From contig NZ_CP011125.1 in assembly GCF_000737325.1 (NCBI RefSeq), positions 620,001 to 684,000 of the forward strand: a stretch of 64,000 nt of DNA. Reading direction: 5' to 3'. Of the stretch, positions 32,467 to 41,775 are shown piece by piece. The notes beneath the pieces are model-generated. The model was not told the origin of the DNA. It worked only from the letters and a program-made list of their open reading frames with translations, and made no database searches. How positions within the stretch are numbered: position 1 is the first letter of the stretch; every line of letters starts with the position of its first letter. The translations under genes and the position numbers were made by a program. Origin of the DNA: Sandaracinus amylolyticus (GTDB lineage Bacteria > Myxococcota_A > Polyangia > Polyangiales > Sandaracinaceae).

Positions 32467-33375
32467 ATGGAAGCGATGCTGCGCCTGGCGCCCGAGGAGG
32501 TCGTGGTCATCGGCGTCGATACGGCACACAAGAAAGGGGAGCACACGCTCTTCGACGAGCGTGTCTTCCTTCCGCTCGATGACGACATGCTGCACTCGAT
32601 CGAGATGTACGGCGTGCTGAAGCCGATCTTCGTGCGCCGAGCCGGGGCAGTGTTCGAGGTCGTCGACGGCCGGCGGCGCGTGCTCCACGCGCGCGAGGTG
32701 AACCGTGCCCAGCGCGAGCGTGGCGGAGGAGATCCCCGGACGGTGCGGGCGATTACGGAGGACGGCGACGACGCGCACCTCTTTGGCCTGTCGCGCCTCG
32801 CGAATCGAGGCGCGAAACCGGAGCACCCGATCCAGACGGCCGAAGCGGCACGGGAGCTCCACGCGAGCGGAAAGTCCCTCAGCGAGATCGCAGGCTATCT
32901 TAACGTCGGTGTTCCGATGGTTCGGAACTATCTCAGCCTCCTCGAGCTCCACTCTCAGGTGCGCGAGGCCGTCGCGGACGAGGCGGTGACGATGACTGCC
33001 GCGCTGAAGCTCGTCGTCCTGCCGGCGGAGCTCCAAGTCGCTGCGCTCGAGGAGCTCCTGCGGAGTGAGAATCGGACGGTCGCCGCCGCGCTGGCGGTAC
33101 GCAATCGACTCTGCACGACCGAGAGCGATGGCAGGTCAGTCCGCGAGCCTCCTCCGCCTCGACGCGTTGTTCAACGGTTCCTGAGCAATCCGTCCGCGTT
33201 CGGACTCGGACACGTGAGCGAGGACTTCTGGCTCGGAGTGCGCTGGTGCCACGGATTCGTTCCGAGCTCGCGAATCCGCGGAATGGCCAATGCCGTCAGA
33301 ACGGCTCTTGAACGAGGTCGGGGGCGCAAGCGCAGCGATGAGCCGCGAGGTGGGGGGAGTGAGAGCCCGAGATGA
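32467..33375 (+). CDS. ParB-like DNA-binding protein
   Basis: ATG 32467 has a GGAGG site 9 nt upstream; the frame is open from ATG 32401. The 302 residues carry a ParB/Sulfiredoxin-type N-terminal domain: DDDMLHSIEMYGVLKPIFVR and FEVVDGRRRVLHAREVN, the latter being the usual GxRRxxA box. A helix-turn-helix follows (KSLSEIAGYLNVGVPMVRNYL). Such proteins bind centromere-like palindromes or act as phage regulators. No ParA ATPase gene is adjacent, which is unusual for a partition pair. It could be the protein that recognises the AAAC-S-R-TTT palindromes. Confidence 0.8.
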   Translation: MEAMLRLAPEEVVVIGVDTAHKKGEHTLFDERVFLPLDDDMLHSIEMYGVLKPIFVRRAGAVFEVVDGRRRVLHAREVNRAQRERGGGDPRTVRAITEDGDDAHLFGLSRLANRGAKPEHPIQTAEAARELHASGKSLSEIAGYLNVGVPMVRNYLSLLELHSQVREAVADEAVTMTAALKLVVLPAELQVAALEELLRSENRTVAAALAVRNRLCTTESDGRSVREPPPPRRVVQRFLSNPSAFGLGHVSEDFWLGVRWCHGFVPSSRIRGMANAVRTALERGRGRKRSDEPRGGGSESPR

Positions 33376-33409
33376 AAAGGAGTCGCACGCAGACGGGCGG
33401 AGTCGGCAG

Positions 33410-33763
33410 ATGCATGCGCTGAAGCAAGTGGTTCGCGCCGCACGCGCTGTGGTGCGCGCGCACCACTTTCTCCGCAACGCATACGCCGACGAGGCCAGTG
33501 AGCGGATCAAGAGGGCCAGACAGCTCGAGCTGAGACGGGCTCTCGACCGCTTGACGGAGGCGATGGTGTCGCTCGAGCGCGAGCTTGCGCTTCTACGTGC
33601 CAAGCCGAAGGTGAACCTTCCTGTGTTCGACTGGTCGGGGTTCTTCCGGACGTCGCTTGGAGTCATCGATCTGGTCAAGACAGCGATGTCGCAAGACGAG
33701 CGTGTTGACTCGCGCGTGCCGGTCGACTTCATCGATGCCGAGATTGTTGCAAATGATCCCTGA
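33410..33763 (+). CDS. helical hypothetical protein
   Basis: ATG 33410 (117 residues) has GGAG 7 nt upstream; ATG 33338 inside the ParB-like gene is an alternative. It is almost entirely helical and charged (RIKRARQLELRRALDRLTEA), likely a coiled coil. No membrane segment or motif is recognised. Confidence 0.55.
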   Translation: MHALKQVVRAARAVVRAHHFLRNAYADEASERIKRARQLELRRALDRLTEAMVSLERELALLRAKPKVNLPVFDWSGFFRTSLGVIDLVKTAMSQDERVDSRVPVDFIDAEIVANDP

Positions 33764-33823
33764 TGCGCGCAGCGGGCGACGTGTGCGGCTCGTCGAGGCA
33801 CGTGCACGGCATTCGGGTGGGAA

Positions 33824-35107
33824 ATGGCTGCAGTCACGATCAAGCTCGAACGACAGTCGGCCCTGACGGAGCTCGACCGGGCCCTCGCGTCCCTCACGCG
33901 GGCGGAGCTCGTCGGCGCCTCGCGACGGCGGCCCGCACGCGCGCCCGAGCTCGGAAGCGCGGGAGCCGACGACTCGGACACGCTTCGCGTCGCGAGTGAG
34001 GCACTGCAGAAGTCCCACGCCCAGCTCGAGCAGATGGCGTGGGTTCGCGCGGTACTCCAGCGCGCGCTCGTCGGGAATCAAATCACACCGGTGCTCGATG
34101 GTCGGCAAGTGTGGCTCGAGCTCGAGCATCCCTTGCCGAGCGTGCCGGCGTGGAACCCGCCGCCTCATCAGGTGAGCTTGCGACGGTTTCAGCTGCTGTC
34201 GTGGACTAGCAAGATGGGCACGCCGTCGTTCAGTCTCCCTGCCGGGGCGACCACGATGGGCGGCACCTGTCCGGGCGCCAACGCCGGTCAATCCGTGGTG
34301 CCGCTCGCAACGCTTCGTCGAGCGGCTCGGAAAGTCACGGAGCAGATCGGCGCGCCTGTTCACCTTGCTCAGGCGATCTGCCAACACTGCTACGCGGAAG
34401 GCGGCCAGTATTCCACCGCGACGGTGCAGTACGCCCAACTCGTGCGGCTCGCGTTCGTCAGCGAGATGCTCACCTCGAGAACGAGCCAAGGCGATCTCAC
34501 CGCGCTGTTCGACTACGCCGTCAAGAATGCGAACTACTACCTCAACGGGCGCCGCGGCGCCTCAGATGACGCGGAGCGCTCTCACCGACGTCGAGGAGAG
34601 CGCGATTGTCGGCGCTACTTCCGACTGCACGACAGCGGTGACTTCTTCACCCCGGTCTATTTGGCGGTCTGGAAGACGGTCGCCAATTTGAATCCAGACG
34701 TGAGCTTCTGGGCGCCGTCGCGCGTGTGGGTCAACGAGACGCTGCGCGAAGCGGTGAATGTGGTGAACGGCCCGGCCGAGCATTCGAACCTCGTGATCCG
34801 CCCGAGCGCGTTTCACATCAACGAGCCGGCACCCGATCCGCGCGCGCTCGGCGTGGGTTGGGCCGCGGGCGCGACGACGTACAAGGACGCGCTGAAGCCT
34901 GCGGGACCGCGCGTCAGTGCGCCTGACGGGAGGCGGCCGCCGTACGATTGGGATTGTCAGGCGTACGACCCGGAGAACGAGCTCGCGAGCTGTCGCGAGG
35001 CGCGAGCGCCGGATGGACGTGTCGGATGTCGCGCGTGCTGGACTTACGGCACGCGGAGCCCGGAAGGCGGACCCGGCGGGCTGGCGATCAACTACACGCT
35101 GCACTGA
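33824..35107 (+). CDS. Gp88-like phage protein
   Basis: The 427 residues contain the signature order of phage Gene-88 proteins: GGTCPGANAG, then ICQHCYAEGGQYS, then RLHDSGDFFTPVYLAVW, and a late CRACW. The spaced Cys residues suggest a metal or Fe-S site. The family is found almost only in phages and related elements, and its function is unknown. It may be translationally linked with the Cys-rich gene 11 bp downstream. Confidence 0.75.
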   Translation: MAAVTIKLERQSALTELDRALASLTRAELVGASRRRPARAPELGSAGADDSDTLRVASEALQKSHAQLEQMAWVRAVLQRALVGNQITPVLDGRQVWLELEHPLPSVPAWNPPPHQVSLRRFQLLSWTSKMGTPSFSLPAGATTMGGTCPGANAGQSVVPLATLRRAARKVTEQIGAPVHLAQAICQHCYAEGGQYSTATVQYAQLVRLAFVSEMLTSRTSQGDLTALFDYAVKNANYYLNGRRGASDDAERSHRRRGERDCRRYFRLHDSGDFFTPVYLAVWKTVANLNPDVSFWAPSRVWVNETLREAVNVVNGPAEHSNLVIRPSAFHINEPAPDPRALGVGWAAGATTYKDALKPAGPRVSAPDGRRPPYDWDCQAYDPENELASCREARAPDGRVGCRACWTYGTRSPEGGPGGLAINYTLH

Positions 35108-35118
35108 CCGGGAGACCC

Positions 35119-35868
35119 ATGAACAGGAAGCAAGCTGCACGGCCGTCGACACGTCGGTGCGTGACGCAGCCGCTGTGGCGACGTCCGACGTCGTGCCCGA
35201 GCGGGTTCTCGGAGCAGGCGCGCGTCAGCGCGAGCGGCCGCGCGAAGATGGTGTGCGTTCGTCGCGCCGTCGACATCGTGGAACACGCTCGCGCGGACGT
35301 GAGCTCGGGTGCGCACTCGACTTTCGCAAAAATCGTGATCTCGCGGCCGCAGAACTTCCGGCACACGTCGCCGAGCGCCGTCGACACTCGTTCAAGGGAA
35401 CATCGGCGCGAGTTCACGTGCGCTCGCGCGTCCGCGAAGGGGGCGGAGCGGGGCATGCGGCTGCCGTACGCGTGCCCGCGGCCCTACTCGTACGAGCCCG
35501 ACGGTGGCGTGTGCTCGCACCCGGCCCTCGGCACGGTGGCGCCCGTTCCGGCGCCCGCGTGCGCGGGGGCGTCGCGCCCCTGCGATCAGTTTCGGAACGC
35601 ATGCCCGATCCAGCTCTACTGGGATGCGGGTCGGCCGCATCTGCGCGCGTGCCGCAAGCCGGGAGACGGACGCCGCGGGTACAAGTTCGCAGTCAACGGT
35701 CCGCTCGACGCGCAGGAGCTCGCCGCGAGGCTCTGCGAATGTTGGGAGCGGAGCGGGCCTTCAGCGCGGTCGAGATCGTTCTCGGGCTGCGAGGACGTCA
35801 TGAGCCTCCTCGCGAGCGTGCCGTCGCGCAACGACGCGCTCGGTCGAGCTCGAGGAATGAAGCGCTGA
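35119..35868 (+). CDS. Cys-rich hypothetical protein
   Basis: ATG 35119 follows GGGAG by 5 nt; the protein has 249 residues. The first 110 residues are Arg/Ser-rich and may be disordered. The second half has about nine Cys in a compact pattern (YACPRPYSYE, GGVCSHPALG, ACAGASRPCDQFRNACPIQL, HLRACRK, LCECWERS), suggesting zinc or Fe-S binding. No family is recognised. It directly follows the Gp88-like gene. Confidence 0.6.
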   Translation: MNRKQAARPSTRRCVTQPLWRRPTSCPSGFSEQARVSASGRAKMVCVRRAVDIVEHARADVSSGAHSTFAKIVISRPQNFRHTSPSAVDTRSREHRREFTCARASAKGAERGMRLPYACPRPYSYEPDGGVCSHPALGTVAPVPAPACAGASRPCDQFRNACPIQLYWDAGRPHLRACRKPGDGRRGYKFAVNGPLDAQELAARLCECWERSGPSARSRSFSGCEDVMSLLASVPSRNDALGRARGMKR

Positions 35869-35987
35869 CGGCGTCGCACGATCGTGATCGCGGGACGTGG
35901 TCGCCGCCGGACCGCCATCGTGACCACGGCGGCCGGCGATGGTTTCAGGCGGTGCCGCACTCGTGGCCTCGCGTGATCGACGGATTC

Positions 35988-36833
35988 TCACGAAGCGCGT
36001 CGGCCGCGCGCGCGTGCAATCGAGTGTTCGACCTCGGAACGAACCAGCGGATCTAGGCGGACGGCTGAGTAGGTGAGCACGCCGCCGACGGCGAGGATGG
36101 TCCCCCAGAAGATCGCGCGCCCGACAGCGTCCCCGACCGCCCGCGCGCTGGCCGCGACATCGGGAACGAGGCCGTCTTGGCGCGCCTGCTCCGCTGCTGC
36201 CGCACGATAGCGCGTCCAGTCATCGCCGGTGCAGGGACGCCCCGCCGCGGCGTCGAGCTCGCACGCGCGCTCGGCAACTGCGTAGCTCTGCACTCCGTGT
36301 TGGATTGCGGAGACGAGTGCGTACAGCAGAACCGCGGAGACGACGAGAACGCCGGCCCACGCGACGATTGCGGCGATCGCGACGGCGACAGGAATCGCCG
36401 GGCTCGCGAGACCGCCTCCCCGCACCCGCCTCGTGGCGTCGCGGCCCCACGCGATCCCTGCGACGAGACGCCGCGTGCGTCCGATGATCCGGACGGCTGA
36501 TGCGACCAGCGCCTGCGCGATTCGCCGGTGCTTCGCGATTTGCGACCCGCCGTAGATCACGGCCGCGAGCCCGAGGTTTCGGCCGACCTGGGAGAGCGCG
36601 GCGCGCAAGAGTATGGAGACCTGTTCTCGGGTGACAGTGACGACTGAGTCGCCGCGGCGGCTTGCGATCGCGTTGACGAGTACGGAGTAGCTCTCTGGCG
36701 CGTAGGCGGGATAGGCACTGAACAGCGCCTGTACGTCAGCCTTGAGCTGCGTGTAGTCGTCGTGCGCGGCGCGGAACGTCGTGGGCGCGTCGCCGACGCT
36801 GCCGAGTCGCCGATACCTGGTGCGCGAAACCAT
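35988..36833 (-). CDS. membrane protein of the phage-like element
   Basis: The 281 residues have a helical first half and two hydrophobic helices (IPVAVAIAAIVAWAGVLVVSAVLLYALV, then GRAIFWGTILAVGGVLTYSAV). Between them is a Cys-containing exported or lumenal loop (ERACELDAAAGRPCTGDDW). The ATG overlaps palindrome 3, so a start downstream may be used. It faces the + strand gene at 36881 across 47 bp. Confidence 0.6.
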   Translation of the reverse strand: MVSRTRYRRLGSVGDAPTTFRAAHDDYTQLKADVQALFSAYPAYAPESYSVLVNAIASRRGDSVVTVTREQVSILLRAALSQVGRNLGLAAVIYGGSQIAKHRRIAQALVASAVRIIGRTRRLVAGIAWGRDATRRVRGGGLASPAIPVAVAIAAIVAWAGVLVVSAVLLYALVSAIQHGVQSYAVAERACELDAAAGRPCTGDDWTRYRAAAAEQARQDGLVPDVAASARAVGDAVGRAIFWGTILAVGGVLTYSAVRLDPLVRSEVEHSIARARGRRAS

Positions 36834-36836
36834 TTC
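36826..36836. promoter_or_regulatory. operator-like palindrome 3 (GAAACCATTTC)
   Basis: It lies in the 47-bp gap between two divergent genes and covers the annotated ATG of the minus gene. Confidence 0.4.
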
Positions 36837-36880
36837 GTGCAGAGTGGCTCACTGCGATCGACTCTTCAAAACTGGCGAGG

Positions 36881-37429
36881 ATGTCGCGCTACTATATCGC
36901 TCGATGGGTGGCATTCGGGCCGCGCGGCCTCGATGCAGTGCTTTTGACGTCGCTGGCCGCGCCCGTGCTCTCGGCCGACTTCAACGTGTCGCCGCCCTCG
37001 ATCGAAATCGTGCCTGTCGAGCTCGATTTCGTGCGTTCGCCCGATTCCGACTCACCGGACGGCAAGGTGCGGACGCCGCCCTACGACGGATTCATCATCG
37101 TGGGTGCCGAGTCGATTCTTCGCGCGATCCAAGTCGCGAGCGCAGTGGAGGTCCGGCTGCGCGCGCGCCGCACGCTCACTGGTGATGAGCTACGCGCGCT
37201 CCAGCGGACGTTGAACCGCGCGATGACCGCCCTCGAAGGTCAGGGTTTCCTCGGGTCGTCGCTTGGCTGGACGATTCGAACCTCGAGCGCGGGCGGCAGC
37301 GGCGGCGCGACAGTGATGGCAGCACTCGCGCTGGCCGGGGTGGGGTACTACCTGACCCGGCGCCGCCCCCCGAAACTGCGCAAGCCCGAGGTCGTCGCAA
37401 TCGGCGCGGACGATCAGGCGCGCATATGA
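36881..37429 (+). CDS. hypothetical protein with C-terminal membrane anchor
   Basis: The 182 residues have a soluble N-terminal 130 residues, then a Gly-rich hinge and one hydrophobic helix (GGATVMAALALAGVGYYL) followed by a basic tail (TRRRPPKLRK). Tail-anchored proteins like this recur in this element. No family is recognised. Confidence 0.55.
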   Translation: MSRYYIARWVAFGPRGLDAVLLTSLAAPVLSADFNVSPPSIEIVPVELDFVRSPDSDSPDGKVRTPPYDGFIIVGAESILRAIQVASAVEVRLRARRTLTGDELRALQRTLNRAMTALEGQGFLGSSLGWTIRTSSAGGSGGATVMAALALAGVGYYLTRRRPPKLRKPEVVAIGADDQARI

Positions 37430-37647
37430 GCGCCGACCCCGCCGAATGGCTCGCGTCGTCCCGCGAACCGCCGCGCTCGCGGGCGTCGAAGTCGACGAGC
37501 CCGCGACGTGGATCGCGCGCGCCGAGCGCGTGCGGCACGTCGCACGCGCGCGGGCGCGGCGATGACGCACGCGATCGGGCGCGCGATTTGGTGCGCGCCG
37601 CAGATGAGCTGTTGCAGGCACCGCGCGACGTGGACGAGACCGGGTAG
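37426..37647 (+). CDS. doubtful small gene, possibly frameshifted
   Basis: ATG 37426 overlaps the preceding stop by 4 bp. The 73-residue frame is Arg/Ser-rich at first and more protein-like at the end (RDLVRAADELLQAPRDVDETG). A second + frame from 37446 (MARVVPRTAALAGVEVDEPA) also reads well and ends just where the first becomes protein-like, which suggests a frameshift near 37560. After the TAG the same frame stays open for about 100 codons. I see no other gene in 37648-37857. Confidence 0.3.
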   Translation: MSADPAEWLASSREPPRSRASKSTSPRRGSRAPSACGTSHARGRGDDARDRARDLVRAADELLQAPRDVDETG

Positions 37648-37857
37648 AGCATCGTCGGACGCGCGCTCCGGCTCGGTCGCGGTCCGGGCAACGATCTTTC
37701 GGCCGCGACGCCGATTCGCGCCCGTGCTCGAGCTCAGACTCGGGCGGGCGTCTCTTCGTCCCGTGCGCACCTCGTCGGCGCGCTCGCATGCGCGCTCGAG
37801 GAGGCGCGGGGCGCGAGCTCGCCAGGGTGGGATCCGCTGGACGAGGACAGCCCCAGG

Positions 37858-38448
37858 TCAGAGCGCGCGATACCGAGGCGGCAAGAGTCCATAGCGGCGT
37901 GTGAATCGCCGCGCGACGTCGTCGATGTGATGGACCGGCGGTGGCTCAACGATTCGCAACTGCCACGCACCTCGCACGTGATCGCGAATCCGAGCAGCGA
38001 ATCGGGGTATGTCCGGGTCCTCTGCGGCGAATCGCAGGAGGTCACTCCACGCACGAAGCAGCGTGGCTAGACTCGCGGCCGCCACGACTTCGAGCTGCGT
38101 GACCTCATAGCGGAAACTTCCGAATACCGAGGCGAGCGGGTCATCGACGCCTCCTCGCATCGCGCGCTCGACGGCGTCCCACGACGCTCTGATCGGGTCG
38201 GGCCACCGCGGGGGGCAGTGATCGCCGGCGTACTGCGCGATGAACACGGCGACCATGAGTCTTCCCCTCGTCTCGGCCTGCGTGATCGTGTCGCTACCGA
38301 GCTGCGTGTGCTCTTCGCGGGCGCGCCTGCCCGCGGCGATGCGCGCGAGCGCGTCGGCGAGCACATCGGGCATCGATATCGGGCGCCGCTCATCGCGCGG
38401 AGGATACGGCGCATTGACGCGCTGCTCGTGGCTGCGGGTTCCGATCAT
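37858..38448 (-). CDS. hypothetical protein
   Basis: ATG 38446-38448 gives 196 residues; the frame is open to 38487. It is mostly helical with no membrane segment (DVLADALARIAAGRRAREEH, then LVVAVFIAQYAGD-type core). No motif is recognised. It is the last of the minus-strand run that starts with the recombinase at 45347. Confidence 0.55.
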   Translation of the reverse strand: MIGTRSHEQRVNAPYPPRDERRPISMPDVLADALARIAAGRRAREEHTQLGSDTITQAETRGRLMVAVFIAQYAGDHCPPRWPDPIRASWDAVERAMRGGVDDPLASVFGSFRYEVTQLEVVAAASLATLLRAWSDLLRFAAEDPDIPRFAARIRDHVRGAWQLRIVEPPPVHHIDDVARRFTRRYGLLPPRYRAL

Positions 38449-38511
38449 GGCGGCTCGGTCTCCTGACGGGTTTGCGTGTGGACACACGCGCGCGGTGGAT
38501 CGCGTGCTCGC

Positions 38512-39723
38512 TCAGCGACGCGAGCCGCCGACGGCGGCGACGAGGTCGCGAAGCGGCTGCGGCTCACCGGAGGCGCCGCGAGGCGTCGTCGTCGAGCGAC
38601 TCGCAGGGGCACCGCGTCCGGTGCCGGAGAGGATGCGGGCTCGCTCGCGCTCGAGCTCGCGGTAGCGGTCGAAGTCTCCCGCGGCGCGCGCCTTCTCGAG
38701 GTCGTCGATCAGCTTCAGGGTAGCCTGGAGTTCCGCTATTCGCGCGCGCTCGCTCGCCGCGGCGCGGGCCCCGTCGGCGTAGCGGGCCGGGTCCTTCGCG
38801 AGGCGGCCCCAAGGCCAGCGGTGCTCAGTGGCCCAATCGTCTGCGAAGAAGCCATCGAGCGCAGCGTCGGCGCGTCCGATCGGATCTCCACCCGCTCGCG
38901 CCCACGCAGCGACAGCCGCAATCGCACGACGGTTGCTGAGTCCGGCGAGCCAGCGCTCACCAGTCGCGGTCTGGTACCGCGCGGCGTACCCCTCTTCGAG
39001 TCGATCAGAGACTTCGTCCCTCACATCGTCCCAGCCCCCTTCCGGGGGGTTGGGGGGATCTGATCTCTTTTCTTCTCCTCTTCTCTCTTCTACCGGAGCG
39101 GTCCTCTGGACATGCGCGGAGTTAGCTCGAAGTCCGGGCGCGCCGTGCGCGGCGTCCGCGCTCGGTCCGTGGGAGCTGCGCGTGGCGTGCGAGCGCGCAG
39201 CGTGGTGCTGCGCGCTCGCACCCTGCTCGCGGTACACGCGCTGCGCGGTCGCAGCGGGCTGCTGGGCGTCACTTTCCTGCGCGCTGCGCGACTGGTGCGC
39301 GCTGGCATCGATGCGTCGTACCGACGGGGGCGGTGCTCCGCTGGCAACGTTGCCGCCATCGTTCGCGACGCACTCGGGTACGTCGTGCGCGTCGGAGTGA
39401 CGCGTGCCTCCGCTCGCACTGCGAGCCGCCAGCGCGAGGTCGGGCAGCTGCCCGCGCAGAATCGTGCGGCTGTCGCGCTTCTCGACGAGTAGGAAGCGCT
39501 CGCGGACGAGCTCGGCGACTGCCTGGCAGATGCGCCGACGCTCCTTCGGGTGCGCGGCAGTCAGACGGCACACGACCGCCGTGTGGTCCTCGGAGCCGCA
39601 GTCGATCTCGCCGTCGTCGTCGAGCGCACGGAGGATCTCGTCTCCGACGCCGCGCGTGATCAGCGGCAGGCGCTTCCATGCGGTCGGAGGATTGGAGAGG
39701 AGCTTGCGCCAGATGAAAGACAT
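38512..39723 (-). CDS. replication-type protein with N-terminal winged helix
   Basis: In the 403 residues, the first 100 look like the winged-helix domain of phage replisome organisers: MSFIWRKLLSNPPTAWKRLP, then ICQAVAELVRERFLLVEKRD. A long low-complexity linker rich in His/Ala/Ser follows (about residues 105-225). The helical C-terminal half is charged (LIDDLEKARAAGDFDRYREL). That is the layout of phage replication O-like or DnaT-like helicase loaders. It lies downstream of the helicase gene on the same strand. Assignment is by architecture only. Confidence 0.5.
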   Translation of the reverse strand: MSFIWRKLLSNPPTAWKRLPLITRGVGDEILRALDDDGEIDCGSEDHTAVVCRLTAAHPKERRRICQAVAELVRERFLLVEKRDSRTILRGQLPDLALAARSASGGTRHSDAHDVPECVANDGGNVASGAPPPSVRRIDASAHQSRSAQESDAQQPAATAQRVYREQGASAQHHAARSHATRSSHGPSADAAHGAPGLRANSAHVQRTAPVEERRGEEKRSDPPNPPEGGWDDVRDEVSDRLEEGYAARYQTATGERWLAGLSNRRAIAAVAAWARAGGDPIGRADAALDGFFADDWATEHRWPWGRLAKDPARYADGARAAASERARIAELQATLKLIDDLEKARAAGDFDRYRELERERARILSGTGRGAPASRSTTTPRGASGEPQPLRDLVAAVGGSRR

Positions 39724-39830
39724 ACGTCCTGTTGCTCGGGTGAGGGTCGATTCGGGCGCACGTCCGCCGATCTCGCTCCGCCGGTCGGGGCGAGTCGGGT
39801 CGCGCGATCACAGTCCGCGTGCGGTTCGGG

Positions 39831-41591
39831 TCAGCTCGGCTGTTCGGGCTCGAGCTCGCCGGTCGGAAGGACCGGGACGCGTGAGGACGCCGGGACGTCG
39901 ACGTCGGCGTAACAGAGCTTCTGTGCGTGCCCGGTCGTGTCACTGATGTAGCGAGCGTCCGCTCGTGCGCGCTCGAACGCGGCCGCTTGCTCGCGCAGAG
40001 CGATGACGAGGTGGCAGCTCACCTCATCCTCGGCCTGTCCATGTCGATGCGTGCGACCGAGGAGCTGCTCCCAAGTCGCACCGACGGTCGGCGGGCTCGT
40101 GACGAGGTTCGTGCTCCATGCCTGTAGGTTCCGACCTTCGGCGTTGGCCTCGATTGAGCAGACGAGCGGCTTGCCCGGCGAGTGATCGAGAATCGATCGA
40201 CCCGTCCGATCGAGTCCGCCGCGTCCGAAGAACGGCACGCCGGCGAGCTCGGCAACGCGCGCACCGAAGTCGACGTGCTCGACCCATGCGATGCCGCCGT
40301 CACCGTCATCACGTCGGCCGTGAAGCCAGCTCGCGCACCGGCGGGCGACTCGCTCCGAGAGCCACACAGCTCGTGTCTGCGGCTTGTACGTCGGCCGCAG
40401 GCGCTGCCACGCCGCAAGGTCCGCTGCGTACTCGGGGAAGCTGCCTGCGGCGATCGCGCGCGTGACCTGCGCCTCGGAGTCGAGCGTGGGGTCGCGACGC
40501 AAGACCTCGCGCACGACGCGCGACCAGACACGACGCGCCTCGAGCCAATCGTCCGGGGGCGCGGGATCCCACCGGTACCAGAAGCCGAGCGCGAGCTCGC
40601 GCAGGTGGCGCCAGACCTCGAGCGCGTTGAGGACCGGCTCCCCATCGGGCCGCTCCCACCGACGCAGCGCCTCGACTGCGTGCACGACTTCGGGCACCGC
40701 GATCAGCTCTGCGTCTATCCGCAGGCTCGCACCGAGCGCGCTCTCGACGGATGCGACGACACCCGGCGTCTCGACGAGCCGCCGCCGGTACGCGCGACGG
40801 ACAGCGCGCACCTCGTCCACGCCGAGCTCGGCGAGCTCGTCGGGCAACTCGCAAAGCCGTCGGAGCGCGCCGACGCGCGGCGGCTCATCGGTGCCGGGGC
40901 GCTCGTCGAGGATCTCGCTCCACGCAAGGCGCGTCTCAAGGTCGCGCGGTGTCGGGTTCGCGCCCTTCAGCGCCCATTTTGCGATGTGCGCGTAGTCGAG
41001 GATCGATCGCTTGGTGATCGTCCCGCTCATCGCGATGAGGCGCGTGCGCGGGTACTTGTCGAAGTACCGCTTCACGCGGCGCGTCACCGCAGCGCGCGAG
41101 TTCTTCAGCTTGTGGCACTCGTCCGCGACGATGAGGTCGGGGCGGATCTGCTCGAGGAGATCACTCGCGTGCGCGCGCCCGAGGAGCTCGTAGCTGACGA
41201 TGCGCACGTACGACGGAACGAGCCAGTGGGCTCGGTACGCGCGCAGCTCGCGCCGTGTCTTCTCGACGAGCTTCGCCGGCACGAGCAGGAGCGGGGCTTC
41301 GGCGGCCCCGACGACTGGCGCGAGGAGCGAGATCAGCGTCTTGCCCTCACCGACGCCAAGCGGCGCGAGCGCGCCGCCGTAGTCGTGCAGATCGCAGAGC
41401 ACGGCGGTCTGCGCGGGGCGCAGCGTCTGGGTGCCCCCCTCGGTGCGTAGGCGAACCGAGAGGTCAGTCGCCAGACTGCTTGCGCGCTCGAGCCAGCGCC
41501 TGCGCGGCAGTCGAAGAATGCGATCGAGCTCAGCGCTCGATCTCACGCCCTCGGCTGCATCGACATCGTTCCTGGCTTCGGCGGCCGACAT
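39831..41591 (-). CDS. SF2 (SNF2-like) helicase
   Basis: The start ATG 41589-41591 gives 586 residues; the longer frame to 41858 is Arg-rich shadow. Helicase motifs are clear: Walker A LGVGEGKTLISLL, DEAH-type box VADECHKLKN, motif III AMSGT, and motif VI QLLGRTHRHGQ, where the Arg finger is expected. SNF2-type enzymes of phages remodel or unwind DNA during replication or recombination. It is the only clear NTPase in the whole element besides the degenerate Hsp70 outside it. Palindrome 4 lies 107 bp upstream. Confidence 0.85.
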   Translation of the reverse strand: MSAAEARNDVDAAEGVRSSAELDRILRLPRRRWLERASSLATDLSVRLRTEGGTQTLRPAQTAVLCDLHDYGGALAPLGVGEGKTLISLLAPVVGAAEAPLLLVPAKLVEKTRRELRAYRAHWLVPSYVRIVSYELLGRAHASDLLEQIRPDLIVADECHKLKNSRAAVTRRVKRYFDKYPRTRLIAMSGTITKRSILDYAHIAKWALKGANPTPRDLETRLAWSEILDERPGTDEPPRVGALRRLCELPDELAELGVDEVRAVRRAYRRRLVETPGVVASVESALGASLRIDAELIAVPEVVHAVEALRRWERPDGEPVLNALEVWRHLRELALGFWYRWDPAPPDDWLEARRVWSRVVREVLRRDPTLDSEAQVTRAIAAGSFPEYAADLAAWQRLRPTYKPQTRAVWLSERVARRCASWLHGRRDDGDGGIAWVEHVDFGARVAELAGVPFFGRGGLDRTGRSILDHSPGKPLVCSIEANAEGRNLQAWSTNLVTSPPTVGATWEQLLGRTHRHGQAEDEVSCHLVIALREQAAAFERARADARYISDTTGHAQKLCYADVDVPASSRVPVLPTGELEPEQPS

Positions 41592-41697
41592 CGCTCTCGC
41601 TCCGTGTAGCGCTCGATCTCGCCCGCGCGCACGCGTGACTGGGCATCTCCGCGCGTGCGCAGTCGACGCCGGCCGGACGTCGGGCCGCCCGGCGCAT

Positions 41698-41710
41698 GAA
41701 AACCGTTTTT
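41698..41710. promoter_or_regulatory. operator-like palindrome 4 (GAAAACCGTTTTT)
   Basis: It sits in the 184-bp gap between the transglutaminase-like gene and the helicase gene, the only sizeable gap in the minus-strand run. Confidence 0.45.
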
Positions 41711-41775
41711 CGCAGGCGAGCCGACGTGACCGCAGTCGGCCCGAATTCGTTGCTGCCGACGGAGATCGTCTTCGC

